Source: Aurelia coerulea (lineage: Eukaryota; Cnidaria; Scyphozoa; Semaeostomeae; Ulmaridae). Taken from it: DNA of 64,000 bases. The stretch's first letter is position 1. Every line of letters begins with the position of its first letter. Below, one piece after another: positions 52,801 to 63,500 of the stretch. Both the position numbers and the translations under genes were made by a program. The stretch is taken from the NCBI GenBank assembly GCA_039566865.1, contig CM076960.1:372001-436000 (forward strand), given 5' to 3'. The notes under the pieces were generated by a model. It was not told the DNA's origin and searched no databases. It saw only the letters and a program-made list of their open reading frames with translations.

Positions 52801-53704
52801 TTACAGTTTATAAAATTTGAAACTGTGAAGCAAAAATCTTATTCATGGACCTTATTCCCAACAATTTAGCAAGTAATTTGAACATTACAATAAATTTGAA
52901 GCCCTGGAAAATAGTCAAGAAAATGTGAAGTCTCATTACTGTACTCCAAAGAAAATTATTTTGTAACCAAGAGAATAAATAAGAAGCTAATTTTTTGGTG
53001 ACATTTACCAACTCTTATGGATTCGCTGATGTGCTCTGGATTATGGAGAACATCACATAATGCAACCAAGGCTCTTTGTCGAATGATCAATTCTTCATCC
53101 TTCAATTCTCTATTCTACAATAAAAAAGAGTACTATTGTGGAGCAAATTGTACAGTATATTGTAAATATGAGCTTAAATATGTGGTATGAAAAATATTAG
53201 TACCTAAGAATGCCCTTATTGATAACACCAGTTAACTCGCAATTCGTTAACAGTTGCAGAGAAATCAACAAACAGACAGTTGTTTCCTTATTTTTTCTTT
53301 TTTTTCTTTTAAATAGACCTTTCAGCTATTCTAAAAAAGAGCCTGGATCGAACGTTATTTTTATACATTTTTATACGTGACGTTCGATTGGTTCGATCGA
53401 GTGGCGTTAGAGCTTCTATCACTATTGTACACATTCGAAAATTCTACAAAGTGTAGCAAAAGTTTTTTCGATTCTGATTCTTTCCTGAATAGCTAAAAGG
53501 TCTATTGGGTGTTGACAGTGTGGGCAAAATCTGATTTGTCAAAACTCATGGCACAGAACAGACACGACAGGAATAAAATCTAAAAAATAATGAAAAAGTG
53601 AAAGAACTTACAAGCTTCGGTAATGCTCTGTCGCCATAAGCAAGTGGAGCCTTTGTAATATCAATATTTGGAGGCAAATACGCAGAGATCACTGTGTGCG
53701 CCAT
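47345..53704 (-). CDS. RSPH14: RSPH14, radial spoke head 14 homolog (armadillo-repeat)
   Basis: RSPH14 (RTDR1) is an armadillo-repeat protein linked to radial spokes of motile cilia. Eleven in-phase exons sum to 1026 nt (341 aa; human 348): 53612-53704, 53009-53114, 52326-52412, 51830-51891, 51633-51705, 51168-51244, 50214-50362, 49562-49678, 49126-49237, 48156-48218, 47345-47431. The start is MAHTVISAYLPPNIDITKAP followed by AYGDRALPKL, a family hallmark. Repeats follow: RQRALVALCDVLHNPEHI, VRIKTTEALYVMA, VNIRSKAARDIMDLR, STEVKSGAAAALMA and TELAEAPMGRSDLL. The C-terminus VERLTNDNDSAAVRKAAVIA and the closing KTITWKP match the vertebrate ending. An upstream in-frame ATG at 53737 is less likely. 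Head-to-head with ETHE1 across 168 bp. Confidence 0.95.
47685..48085. mobile_element. MITE family C, copy 3, expanded by an internal array
   Basis: Left arm TTCCGAACAGACAAAGCAAT ... GGATTTCACACC; right arm ends GGTGAAATCTATTCTTGAGG then AATTGCTTTGGC. Its middle is the 13-copy array at 47773-48018, whose unit corresponds to the CAGCCGACCATAATG segment of copy 1. RSPH14 intron 10. Confidence 0.7.
47773..48018. repeat. 13 tandem copies of a 19-bp unit
   Basis: Unit GCATTGTGGTTAGCTGCAA repeated without interruption or visible variation; starts every 19 bp from 47773 to 48001, the last copy 18 bp. No spacers, so not a CRISPR array. RSPH14 intron 10. Confidence 0.97.
48485..49000 (+). mobile_element. 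tRNA-derived SINE interrupted by a nested element
   Basis: Head GATGGTTCAATGGTAGCACA (A-box-like), then GGTTTGAGTCCC (B box), AACCTGCTACTTGGAGTTAG and CCAGGCTAAAGGAATCATGA up to 48647. It resumes at 48947 with GAGGAAGGACATGG and ACTGCTTCGATAAGCTTA. The intact order is seen in the copy at 21460-21655. RSPH14 intron 9. Confidence 0.8.
48648..48946. mobile_element. 299-bp transposon with CCCGGGGGG ends, nested in a SINE
   Basis: Ends CCCGGGGGG and CCCCCCGGG, then a partly conserved arm holding GGGGATGTGCCTGCCAA on both sides. The 8-bp flanks are TAGGAAGG (48640-48647) and GAGGAAGG (48947-48954); the empty site in the SINE copy near 21605 reads GAGGAAGG. The interior has repeated ATTCCAGGACAGG words. 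Frames inside are chance. Confidence 0.85.
49798..49872. repeat. (GCAA)n microsatellite
   Basis: About 18 GCAA/CAAG units with one interruption; the SINE tail on the other strand. Confidence 0.95.
49798..50095 (-). mobile_element. tRNA-derived SINE with (TTGC)n tail, antisense
   Basis: The minus strand starts GTTGCAAGTGACCAAACGGT followed by TAAGG (A box) and has GGGTTCAAATCC (B box), at tRNA-like spacing. It then has a body ending at about 49880 and a (TTGC)n tail to 49798. The tRNA part resembles a serine tRNA but the anticodon stem does not pair. RSPH14 intron 7. Confidence 0.7.
53313..53506 (+). mobile_element. MITE family A copy (well preserved)
   Basis: AATAGACCTTTCAGCTATTC to GAATAGCTAAAAGGTCTATT, with a small GTTCGATTG duplication in the middle. 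RSPH14 intron 1. Confidence 0.9.
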
Positions 53705-53872
53705 TTTCTTTTTCGAACAAACAAGAGATGGCTCCAAGCTGTATATTCGTTTCTATGACAACCAAAAATGCTGACGCTAAATGCTGATTTTTAGTATCAC
53801 GTGATCATGATCAATTGGTTGATAACTTTTGACATTGAATTGGATTGCCATCACAGCAACAAGAAAGGAGGA
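53705..53872. promoter_or_regulatory. 168-bp bidirectional promoter RSPH14 / ETHE1
   Basis: The two ATGs are 168 bp apart. An RFX-type X-box, GTTTCTATGACAAC, lies at 53749-53762, 45 bp upstream of the RSPH14 ATG. A TCACGTGA E-box is at 53797-53804 and a reverse CCAAT (ATTGGTT) at about 53815-53821, nearer ETHE1. X-boxes are established control sites of motile-cilium genes; use here is inferred. Confidence 0.65.
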
Positions 53873-56800
53873 ATGGCGAACGCTGTGAAGAGAGCTCTTT
53901 TCCGACAGGTATTTTAGACAATAATATTTATGCGTGACAGTTTATCATTTCAGTTTGGTTTATGTGACTCCATAAGACTTTATTGGCCTCTTGTTTTCTT
54001 GAAATGACAGCATAAGAAAGTTGTGGATTCAAACTATATGTAAGGGTAGGCCAGGAGGTCTACCTTGGTTGGAGCTCCTGCATGCACCTTTGCATGCGAT
54101 AATGATTCCGGAAGTAGATTGGCTGCACTAGACAGGCCTGCTTTCAAAGGTTTTCGTTTTCATTATTGCATCGTTTTGATTAACCAGAAACGGCTTTTTA
54201 TGAAATATGATGCTTCAAAAAATCTATTTATTGTTATTGGTTTTAGGCCTGTGCACTTTCTTGCTTCACACACAATTTGCTTGTGCAAAGATTAGAGCTG
54301 CGTAGGTGTACGAGGCAAGGTTGCTAGAGGGGGCTGCAGCCCCTCTAATTAGGGGAAATTGCTTGCCTTTCAGGCTCCATTTGGCCCAGTTTCCAGAGTA
54401 TTGCAGTTCTCGACAAGATCTTGCGTGTTCAGCATTTGGGAATTTTTAAACTCAATGAAGCCATTGTATTTGGGCAAAATCCATGATAAGTATCATGCTG
54501 TGAAGCTCATGCTGTGAAGATATTTTCAAAGCAATGGATTCTGCACGTTATCCAGTGATTTCTTTTTTGCAGTTCTTTGATGCAGAATCATGGACATACA
54601 CATATTTACTTGGCTGTCAAAAAACTGGTGAAGCAGTCCTGATAGATCCTGTTGATAAACAGGTACAATATATTATTACTCTCTAGCATGGTTGCAGCAG
54701 AGTTGCATTATTTTAAAGACAATTTATGTGTTCTTCTGTGTTAAGCGTCTATTCATGCATCTCTGTTCTTGGTTATTGCTGTTGCAAATTGCTGTTGCTT
54801 TATGTTTCTATGCTTCTATGTTTTATTCTGCCATCATTAAATGTTTGAACTCATTTGAAATGTGATGTAACAGAAGACTATAGAAAATTAAATGGACAGA
54901 TATGGCTTTGAGTAGGACCATGTCTTACGAAGGAATTGTCCAAAAGAAATATGGATCTTTCAGGTCATGTACCACACAATCTATAATTGAATTATAGAAA
55001 GATACATTTCTGGAAAGAGAGCCAAAGGAAGGCAGCGCAGAACCTTGGATTGATGATTTGAAAGATTGGACTGAAATAAAATACTTTTATACATTGAAAT
55101 GAACAGCTGAACATAGAGAGAAATTGAAGTTCATGGTTCTAACATTCTTTGTATCAAAAATGGTAGCAAATAATGATGTGTAAAACATGTTGTATTAGCT
55201 TTTACCAAAATTGTGAATTTTTTCTTTGTATTAAGTGAATAAAAAGTAAATTGTATGTTATACAAAATATTTACCAAATGATAAATGCTTTCTCAAAAGA
55301 ATTGTTTATAGACTAATTTTTATGTTTTTTTTGCAGGTTGAGAGAGACTTAAAATATGTAGAAGAACTTGGTTTGCAGCTGAAATTTGCATGTGAGTGAT
55401 AAGAAAGGAATTGCTGTATAATAACCTGCTATCTAATGATGTGCAATTTTGATTACATAAATGGAATTATTTCTCATGTAATTGATATTTTAGGAAGTAT
55501 GGGCGATTTTAAATGTTACATGCTATAAGTGCAAAATCAACACCTTTTGTACGGTGAAAAAATACGAAATATGTTTGTTCAAAACATTTCAGGTCTAGAA
55601 GCACCGGAGGTGATGCCCTAAAGGTAGGGAAAAGACAAATTCATTCCCATTAGATTCATTTGTATCAAAATGATTTTATTGTGTATTTTTTAATTTTCTT
55701 TTCATGTTTTATATGCAACAGAATATTGGCTTATGAAAGTGAATTGTCTTCTTTTATATTGTATTTATGTGAAATGCCTCTTCCAAAGTTTGATTTGATT
55801 AAAGACATGAAATCTTGAACAGTTTCATTTGCATTTTTTCAGTGAACACACATTGCCATGCAGATCATATCACTGGGACTGGAATTTTGAAAAGTTTGGT
55901 GTCTTGCAAAAGTATGATATCAGAAGCTGCTGGGGCCAAAGCTGATATTTTCCTTCATGATGGTGATATGATCAAATTTGGAGAGCATGTAAGTTTACTC
56001 TATCGTTTTTAACTCTTTCTCGTTTTGATGACTTAAAGCTTAATATAATAAATTTTTGTATTCAATATAGAAAGTTTACAAGACAAATTACCTTTGACAC
56101 TACCTAAGAACTGCTACACAGCACTTCAAGGATGATCCCAAGAGGATGATCTCAAATTACATTATGATAAGAATTTTTGAGCCATATGCAGTGGTGAACA
56201 CTTGGGGACAGGGAAGTGCAGTTGGTTGCCCCCACAATGTTAGCTGGAACAAAGACCTTTTGTTAGAAAACAATGGTGATGAACAATGCTTTTTGATTAA
56301 AACAATAGCTTTCCCACAATATTTGGAAAAATGTTCGCTACTGGCCATATAGACGATTTAAAATTTTTCTGAACTTAACTTTTCTTAGGCAGGAAAACCA
56401 TGTTAATATTGACAAGAACTTTATGAATTATCATGAGTAGTTTTATTATTGAAGTCAAGGCTAATTTTACCATAGATATTTATTTGTTTTAGGTCCTTGA
56501 AGCAAGAAGTACACCAGGCCATACTAATGGTTTGTTTTTTATGTTTATGGAAATTTTTACCTGTAATAAAATGTGTTTTCAGTTTGCCTTCATTTGTTGG
56601 TCTACAGGGTGTCCCAAAGAATTGTGACCCGCTTGTGTGGTCGCTGTGGAGGAGCTGTATGTAGCTTAAATAGTCCCAGTTTTTACACAGTTGCATTAGG
56701 TCAAGCTTCAACTTAGAGTTTGAGATCTTGTTTGAGTCGATCTGACTAGTGGTTGCCGATTTATGGCACATGTTGCTTCAATGACGGCACTTCTGTTGTT

Positions 56801-59800
56801 CTCCAGCAATGTCAAAATTAAGTAGTTTTCAAAGAAGGGGTTCTACCGTTGTATTATTTCTGCATTTTTAGAAGGGTTTGATAGTGCTCTTTATCTATAA
56901 GACAACACTGTCAAATCTTTTACAAATGTAGAGCAAATTTAGATACAATGCTAGAATCCTTTCTGCAAAAACTAACTTGATTTTGACATTGCTTGAGAAC
57001 AAGAGAAGTGCTGTTTTTGGAGTAACCAATTTATCTTGCCTTTCCTCTGCCGTAAATCAGCAACCGCTTGTCAGATCAACTCAAACAACATCTCAAACTC
57101 CAAGTTGAAACCTGACCTATGCAACTGTTTAAAAACAGAGACAATTGAAGCCTCATCTACTCCACAGCAGCCACCCAAACAGGGCATATTTTTTAGGACA
57201 CCCTGTATAAACAAAAACTTGCATTTGTCCTCTTTATTGTTGGCTGACTGCATGCATGCAGCAAAGATGTCATTTGGAGCAACTTGCTGTGGAAATTTTG
57301 AAGCAAATTTCCGAGGCCACACATTCGTAATTGTTTCTCATTTATTTTGCAGGATGCATGTCATTTGTAGATGCTGCAGGAAGGCGTGCTTTTACTGGAG
57401 ATGCTTTATTGATAAGAGCATGTGGCAGAACCGACTTTCAGCAAGGTATTTAAAATTTCTATTGTCACTATCTTTTTCTGATTTTCTTTCTATATCAATG
57501 AAAAATTACAAAACTACAAACAATTCAATGATTTGTTATCAAGGAAAGTGATTTGTTGTTAGGGAAATGGAATGTTATTTGTTACTTACAAATGTTATTT
57601 GTTATTTACGAATGTTATTTGTTAGACATGATATCTTTTCATCAACAGTTTGCGTACTTTGATGATAAATGTTGTGCGTGTGGTATTATAAAGATTAATG
57701 ACAATATAATTTTTTAACAAATTGAGTACCATATAATAGCACAGTTGTAACATACACATTTACTCTGTCTTATAGCAATGTATTTTTTTAAATTGTAAAT
57801 ATCTATATTTTCTTAAACCATGTCTCTCTCCTTTTCTCTCCAGGTGATCCAAGAATGCTTTTTGATTCAGTTCACAATAGAATTTTGAGTTTGCCATCTG
57901 ATTTCTTACTTTATCCAGCTCACGATTATAAAGGTCAGTCAAGTCACTCTTTCATTAAACGCTCTTTGAGATTGTTGCAGATACTTAAAGAGCAATTATG
58001 ACCTCATCTATTGTCCTTTTTTATATGCACAATTAAAAATTTACAATTTAACAAAAAAATATTTACAAATACGACACCATAGGGAACATCATATCCAAAG
58101 CCACAGCTCCTCTACAGCAGCCACAGAAACGGTGCATAACGCTCCTCAGACGGCTTCCGTAAAATTTGGGTCTGCAAGTCCGATAAAATGCTGGCCCCAT
58201 CCCAAGATCAGTGTTCACAAATATGTTCCTTTGCGGACATGCAGCAATTGCAGACTCTATGAAATAACTGATAGACTGATAGATGTCTTCAGTCCGTCTA
58301 TTTTTTGGACTATTATGCATTTCTTGCCAACTGAGATATTAAAGAAATTATTTTGTTACGAGTACAGGAATTAAGCGAAATTAACCAAGCATACCGGGTC
58401 ATGATTTTGGGCATGTTTTAAAGGTTTCTTGAAGGGGCTTTCGTGAGAAAATCCCTCATAGTTTCAGAACGAAGTAGCTGATTTCATTCAAGTAAAATTT
58501 AACATTTATTTGGACATGTGCACTTTTGAATAATATATTAGCCAATATCATTGCCTTGATATCGAGGGAGCAGTGGCCATGTTCTGTAGCAGTTCAACGA
58601 TTCCTATGAAAAGGTTGTTTGTAATTTGGAAAACCGGTCACTTGAAAGTAAAGATAAAACCTCAATGAGATTTTAAGACTCTTTACAGTTATAAATGGCG
58701 CCTGAGAATTCAGCTTTAGATAAGGATATCGATACTATATTTCAAAACATATACGATAGAATGTGAGTCACTGACATTGATGAGTTTAGCAGTGTAATCA
58801 TAGTTTTAAAGCCTCCAGAATACGAAAATTTTGCGTAAACAGCGAATCAAACAACAAATCAAACATTGTTCAGTGTACAACCACAGCGTCTTCATGGCGA
58901 TTATTAATGAGATCAAATCTGGCCACTTTGACCTCAGGTTGAAAACGAGGTGGATCAAATGATCTACAGATATTTTCCAATCTGCAATTAGAATCGACCC
59001 AAATTTTTGGTTTGCCTGTAACCAACATCCAAGCGGTTTCAAACCACCCGTGGTGTACCTATCTTTGCAAATTTCTATCCATTGTCATTAATGGGTGGCT
59101 TTCCAATTATGTACTGCTTAAAAAAACAAGGACAGATTTTGTAAGGCAATAACATGAGTTGCTTTTGATTGACACCGCAATTCAAAGCGAGCGATCGCAA
59201 ACAAAGGAAATTCTCTCAACCAGTATTTCAAAACAAGCAAAGCCGCAAAACTTTCTATGAAAGCCAGGTAGCTAGCTCGCTCGTTGTGCATTCCAGAAAT
59301 CGCTCTTTGAGCAAGTATGAGCACAGATTGAAAGAAGGAGGATATATCTACACTTCTGCCTCGGGCATTTAATATGTTTGGTTCAAAAACTGGTTGGGAG
59401 GCGATTCAATTCTGTTATATTTTTGGGTGTAATTAAAACATTTACTGCTCAGCTACTGAGCCAAAGAAATATGATGCCCGAGGTAGATGTGTAAATGATC
59501 ACAAATGATGTGTGGATGTCGATGACGCTTCTTCTTTCGATATATGCTCATCTTTGCTCTTTAAAACGATTTATGGAATGTACAACGAATGCGCTAGCTA
59601 CCTGGGCTTCAGAAAAACTTTTGCCGCTTTGCTTGTTTTTAATTATGGTTGAGGGAATTTCCTTTGTCTGCGATCGCAAATCGCTTTGAATTCAGGTGTC
59701 AACAAAAGCAACTCATGCTATTGTCTTACAAAATATTTCCTGGTTGTTTAAAAATGATGGTGCTTCAGCAAAATGTTGAATTAATGCCATTTTTGTTATA

Positions 59801-60913
59801 ATTGTCTTATAAAAAGGTTGCAGTGTTACGAGTGTTGCAGAGGAAAAGAAATATAATCCTCGACTGACTAAATCAAAGGAAGAATTTGTGGCAATTATGG
59901 AGAACCTGGGTTTAGCCAAACCAAAGAAAATTGGTGAGTTTTTTATGTGAATTTCTTCTTTCTTTTTATGTAAACACATGATTTTTGGTACAAAATTTGA
60001 AATAGCCTTAAATAACGGAATCATGCTATTAAACCCATAAACGCAACAAAAACGCCGTAATCTGTAGAAACATCGATAACTAGGATGTACAGTACAGTCC
60101 TTTCACATATTAACATAACAAGAATTCTCAAGACTTCAAATAATTTGCAAGAATTCTTCATATTTTGGTAAGAATCTTTGAGCCATATAGAGGACTGTAA
60201 ATTTTCTTGAACGATAAATATTTTTTATAGATTGAAGATGTTCTCAACAAGTTCTTGACAAGAAAGCCATGTTATTGTGCACAAGCCTGTACTGTAGGCC
60301 TGTTTCGTCAATGTATATGAAATGTAATCAGTCACTCAGCAGTCTGTGAATCTACCAAAGATATAGATTTCTCAATAACCTGAAAGGGAACAAGCAATTC
60401 ATCGAACAGCGAACAGAACTTCATATTCTCCATCAAACTCCATCGAACTAATATCCAGTCCATCCATCTGACTAACTTCATTGAACAAAGTTTGTTAATT
60501 CAATTGAGCTGTTTGCGATCATAAAATATTGACAAGCAGGGATGAAAAAAGGCAAAGCAAGAATTCGATTAAATCAATAATAAAAATGAAATATTTCATG
60601 TTGCCGCGCAGGACTTCATAAGAGCTGAAATATCGAATTTTCGTTTGATCGTTTGTGATTTCAGTGCTGAAGCAACGATGAAATACTGATAGGCAGGATG
60701 CAAGACACAGCAAAGAAATTTAATAAAATCAAGGGTTAACGATGAAATATTTTAAGATGTCAGTGAAGGCTTAATGGGGGCTACGATCAATAAGTTAGAT
60801 ATTTTCTTGATGTGATTTTTCATGATTTTTTAGATGAAGCTCTACCCTGGAACATAATGTGTGGACCAAGCCAAATGGGACAAGTGGAACGCGAGAGACA
60901 GGATATCTCATGA
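53873..60913 (+). CDS. ETHE1: ETHE1 persulfide dioxygenase
   Basis: ETHE1 oxidises glutathione persulfide to sulfite in mitochondrial sulfide detoxification, using mononuclear iron in a metallo-beta-lactamase fold. Nine in-phase exons sum to 744 nt (247 aa; human 254): 53873-53908, 54573-54662, 55337-55391, 55843-55988, 56493-56529, 57353-57445, 57844-57933, 59817-59933, 60834-60913. Metal ligands are present: [13 protein letters not shown] (His64, His66, Asp68, His69), TPGHT (His119), FTGDALLI (Asp138) and YPAHDYK (His179). [10 protein letters not shown] is also conserved. The C-terminus [14 protein letters not shown] carries a short family-variable tail ending in TGA. The N-terminus before the enzyme core is only about 12 residues ([12 protein letters not shown]), shorter than the human presequence. 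The exon 8 acceptor has a weak pyrimidine tract. Confidence 0.96.
54890..55160 (+). mobile_element. LINE-type reverse-transcriptase C-terminal fragment
   Basis: Frames give [15 protein letters not shown] and, after a one-base shift, WIDDLKDWT, then [12 protein letters not shown]: the end of a LINE polyprotein. Stops and a frameshift show it is dead. ETHE1 intron 2. Confidence 0.75.
56110..56415. mobile_element. MITE family B-related sequence, degraded
   Basis: Shares ATTATGATAAGAATTTTTGA, GCCATATG and TTAGGCAGGAAAACCATGTT with the copy at 9865-10059. Ends not clear. ETHE1 intron 4. Confidence 0.45.
56603..57207. mobile_element. 605-bp TA-flanked foldback transposon (mariner-type ends)
   Basis: Left TACAGGGTGTCCCAAAG, right TTAGGACACCCTGTA. 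Arms of about 200 bp are reverse complements (GAGTTTGAGATCTTGTTTGA against TCAAACAACATCTCAAACTC). Fills most of ETHE1 intron 5. Half-copies at 41978-42290 and about 58060-58150. Confidence 0.8.
58060..58150. mobile_element. fragment of the GGGTGTCCC foldback family
   Basis: AAAGCCACAGCTCCTCTACA and GCAGCCACAGAAACGGTGCA match one arm of 56603-57207. ETHE1 intron 7. Confidence 0.45.
58390..58590. mobile_element. degraded copy of the GGTGAGTCA family
   Basis: Starts ATACCGGGTCATGATTTTGG, ends ATTGCCTTGATATCGAGGGA then GCAG, similar to the arms of 12521-13159. ETHE1 intron 7. Confidence 0.45.
59108..59760. mobile_element. 650-bp foldback element
   Basis: Arms are complementary: CGAGCGATCGCAAACAAAGG and CCTTTGTCTGCGATCGCAAA, CAGGTAGCTAGCTCG and GCGCTAGCTACCTG, TATGAGCACAGATTGAAAGA and related right-arm bases. 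Centre near 59430. ETHE1 intron 7. Confidence 0.75.
60086..60297. mobile_element. MITE family B copy
   Basis: GTACAGTACAGTCCTTT at the left, CACAAGCCTGTACTGTA at the right, AAGAATTCT-rich interior. ETHE1 intron 8. Confidence 0.75.
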
Positions 60914-61613
60914 AGCAGAAATGTTCTTGATGCTAAAATTCTGCTTCCTTTGAATATTTTCATTTAGTTTCTGCTGTATGAGGCTTATTTTGTAATTAAT
61001 AGATGCGTTAGAATAGGGAATCTAGGTAACATATAAAGTTGTGTAGAAATAGTTCGCGTAGAGTTAAGAATTAGTCGTAATATCACGGATTGGGGAACGT
61101 TTACTGATATCATGTGGTCTGGCGTAGAGTAACCTTTATTTTTGTTTTGAAAACTGTGATTTGAATAGTGAGCTACGCGTCATGTGCTTGTCCCAAATCG
61201 TTTTTCATTTCTATATTTTGGAAAGTTTTAAATATCTTTGGCCTGTTTTTAGTCATATTCGGTTTGGTCAGGTAGATTACTGTCTTATGTCCTCTAATTT
61301 TTTGAAAGTTGAAAATATCTTCCCAAAAATAGTTACATCAGGTTAGACAAGAGATGTCAGTAGATGACAAAATGAGGTTTGAAGACCAAATATTCCAAAT
61401 ATCAGAATTCAGATAATGATCAAAACCAACCAGAGGGAAAAAGAGACAGATCTGTTTGCCCCATTCATACCCTATAGTTTAGGGCAAAGAATATTGAAGT
61501 AGATTAGGAATCCGAACCCGCGCTTCCGCAGTTCTTCATGTACCTGAAGTGCGTTTGTAGAAGGCCTTAATTAGTAGTAGGCCTTCTTAGTAGGCGTTAA
61601 TTAGCTGTCGTAG
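60914..61613. other. ETHE1 3' region
   Basis: No gene recognised. The first clear AATAAA downstream is at 61801-61806, already inside the repeat zone. A short GTAGGC(C/G)TT(C/A) repetition is present near 61560-61620. Confidence 0.4.
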
Positions 61614-62550
61614 GCGTTAAATGCAGATTAGAATGAAATTCTAATCGGAGTTAAAGCAACGAACATGCTGTTTATTGTTTATTACGCCTCTGGCGATTTG
61701 CAATACCATAGATTTTGACTCTTTCTAGAATTTTTCGAAATTGATTAGCTTCTCTTATTTTATATATTTAGAAGCTATTTGTATTATGCATTTTTTTCGA
61801 AATAAAATAAGATGGCACACACACGACTCTCTAGAGATTTTATTATCTACATGCTCATCGATAGTCGTGCATGTGGCATGGTTTCTTCTTGCAGTATAAA
61901 ACAGAGTTTAATTTGAGAATTTAGTAAATTTTGCACACTCATGCGGAGTGGTTGCAAATTAAGTCTAACTCGACAGCGAGTCGAGCAGTGCGTGTTAAAA
62001 ATGGCCTTCGGGCTTGCTTGTGTGTATGTGTGTTATGTGTGTGTGGCCTTCGAGCCATATGTTTTCCTTTTCAGCTAAGTTGGCAGGTCATTTTGGAGGC
62101 CAGTTTGTGGCAGTAATGCGATTCTACTTTGGCTTAGCACGAGGCATGGAGCTTCAGATTTGGTAAGAAACTTCGTTTTCATATAAATGATGTGCTCTTT
62201 CGCCTCTGGTTGGCAATGCCGATATTTCAAAGTATCATCCTTGCTATCGCTTACCGGGGTTGCATTTTCTCATCTTTATCACGCTTCGACCTTGTTTCGT
62301 ATTCGGGTCTTGCGTTTTTTCTCTCCTCTTGGTATGGGTTGGGGGGGACACTGCGCTTCATTTCACTTCATGCGGGAAAAATGCAGGTTATCGGTCCAAC
62401 CCTACCTTCGGGAGGGTTATTTGTTTTTCGGGAGATGGGCTAGTTCCCTCTTAGCCCAACTTGCCCTAATGATGAGAAAATGCAACCTTGTGTTTGTCTG
62501 ATGCTTATGAGGAAATATTCACGATAAGGTTGAAATATATCTGAAGGGCA
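61614..62550 (+). repeat. duplicated repeat unit 1 (TATA-containing)
   Basis: Shares, in order, with unit 2 (62596-63500): a GATTAGAATGAAATTCTAAT hairpin, a TTATTACGCCTCTGGCGATT block, GGCATGGTTTCTTCTTGCAG with TATAAAA, CACTCATGCGGAGTGGTTGC, CCCTACCTTCGGGAGGGTTA, and CGATAAGGTTGAAATATATC. Unit 1 has an extra middle of about 400 bp with TGTGTG runs. No supported protein. Confidence 0.8.
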
Positions 62551-62595
62551 GCCAAGCCCCAGCAGCGTTGGGCCTATTCATGGGAGTGTAGCTTT

Positions 62596-63500
62596 AAATG
62601 CAGATTAGAATGAAATTCTAATCGGAGTTAAAGCAACGAACATGCTGTTTATTGTTTATTACGCCTCTGGCGATTTGCAATACCATAGATTTTGACTCTC
62701 TAGAGATTTTATTATCTACGTGCTCATTGATAGTCGTGCATGTGGCATGGTTTCTTCTTGCAGTATAAAACAGAGTTTGATTTGAGAATTTAGTAAATTT
62801 TGCACACTCATGCGGAGTGGTTGCAAATTAAGTCTCCCACCCACCCGCCTCTTTCACATTTTTCATGTTGGATCTTCTTTCTTTTGCAGATGCATCTGGA
62901 AGTTTTGTCCAACATGGACGAGGGGACTAGTTTTGCGGGGAAAATGCAGGTTTTCCGTCCAACCCTACCTTCGGGAGGGTTATTTGTTTTTCGGGAGATG
63001 GGCTAGTTCCCTCTAAGCCCAACTTGCCCTAATGATGAGAAAATGCAACCTTGTGCTTGTCCCAGGGGGGTACTCATTGACTTTCAATACGGGGGTCCAT
63101 GCCAATATTTGGGGTCCGAAATTTTATGTTCAATCAATATTTGGGGTCTGTGAATTACAACATGGACAAAAATTCAATATTTGGGGTCCACAAATCTGAA
63201 GAAAGGAAGAATCGTGCAATTTGGCCCCGAAGTTGCGAATCATGAAATAAATGTCTTGGAATTATTCAACTGAGAAAGATCAAGAAGCTCAAATTGAAAT
63301 CATTCGAAACATTTCAGGGACCCCAGAAATAGATAACAATATTTGGGGTCTCCGAAACGTTAGACTCAATATTTGGGGTCCCCAAAAGATCAGGCTTAAT
63401 ATTTAGGGGTCAGCAAAAAAATAGTGGCATGGACCCCCTGGGGTGCTTGTCCGATACTTATGAGGAAATTTTCACGATAAGGTTGAAATATATCTGAAGA
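62596..63500 (+). repeat. duplicated repeat unit 2, split by a nested element
   Basis: Same blocks as unit 1, with a different middle (62834-62935, ending in a TTCTTTCTTTTGCAG acceptor-like stretch). Interrupted at 63061-63442 by a separate transposon. Confidence 0.8.
63061..63442. mobile_element. 382-bp transposon with CCCAGGGGG ends and 8-bp target duplication
   Basis: Left CCCAGGGGGGTACTC, right GGACCCCCTGGG. Flanks GTGCTTGT at 63053-63060 and 63443-63450. The empty site in unit 1 reads GTGTTTGT near 62492. Interior carries repeated AATATTTGGGGTCC words. Same end pattern and duplication length as the element at 48648-48946. Confidence 0.88.

Noticed and set aside
62187..62501. 104-codon frame and overlapping frames in the repeat zone
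   Set aside because: Three overlapping frames with no family similarity, in a repeat whose middle is not conserved between copies.
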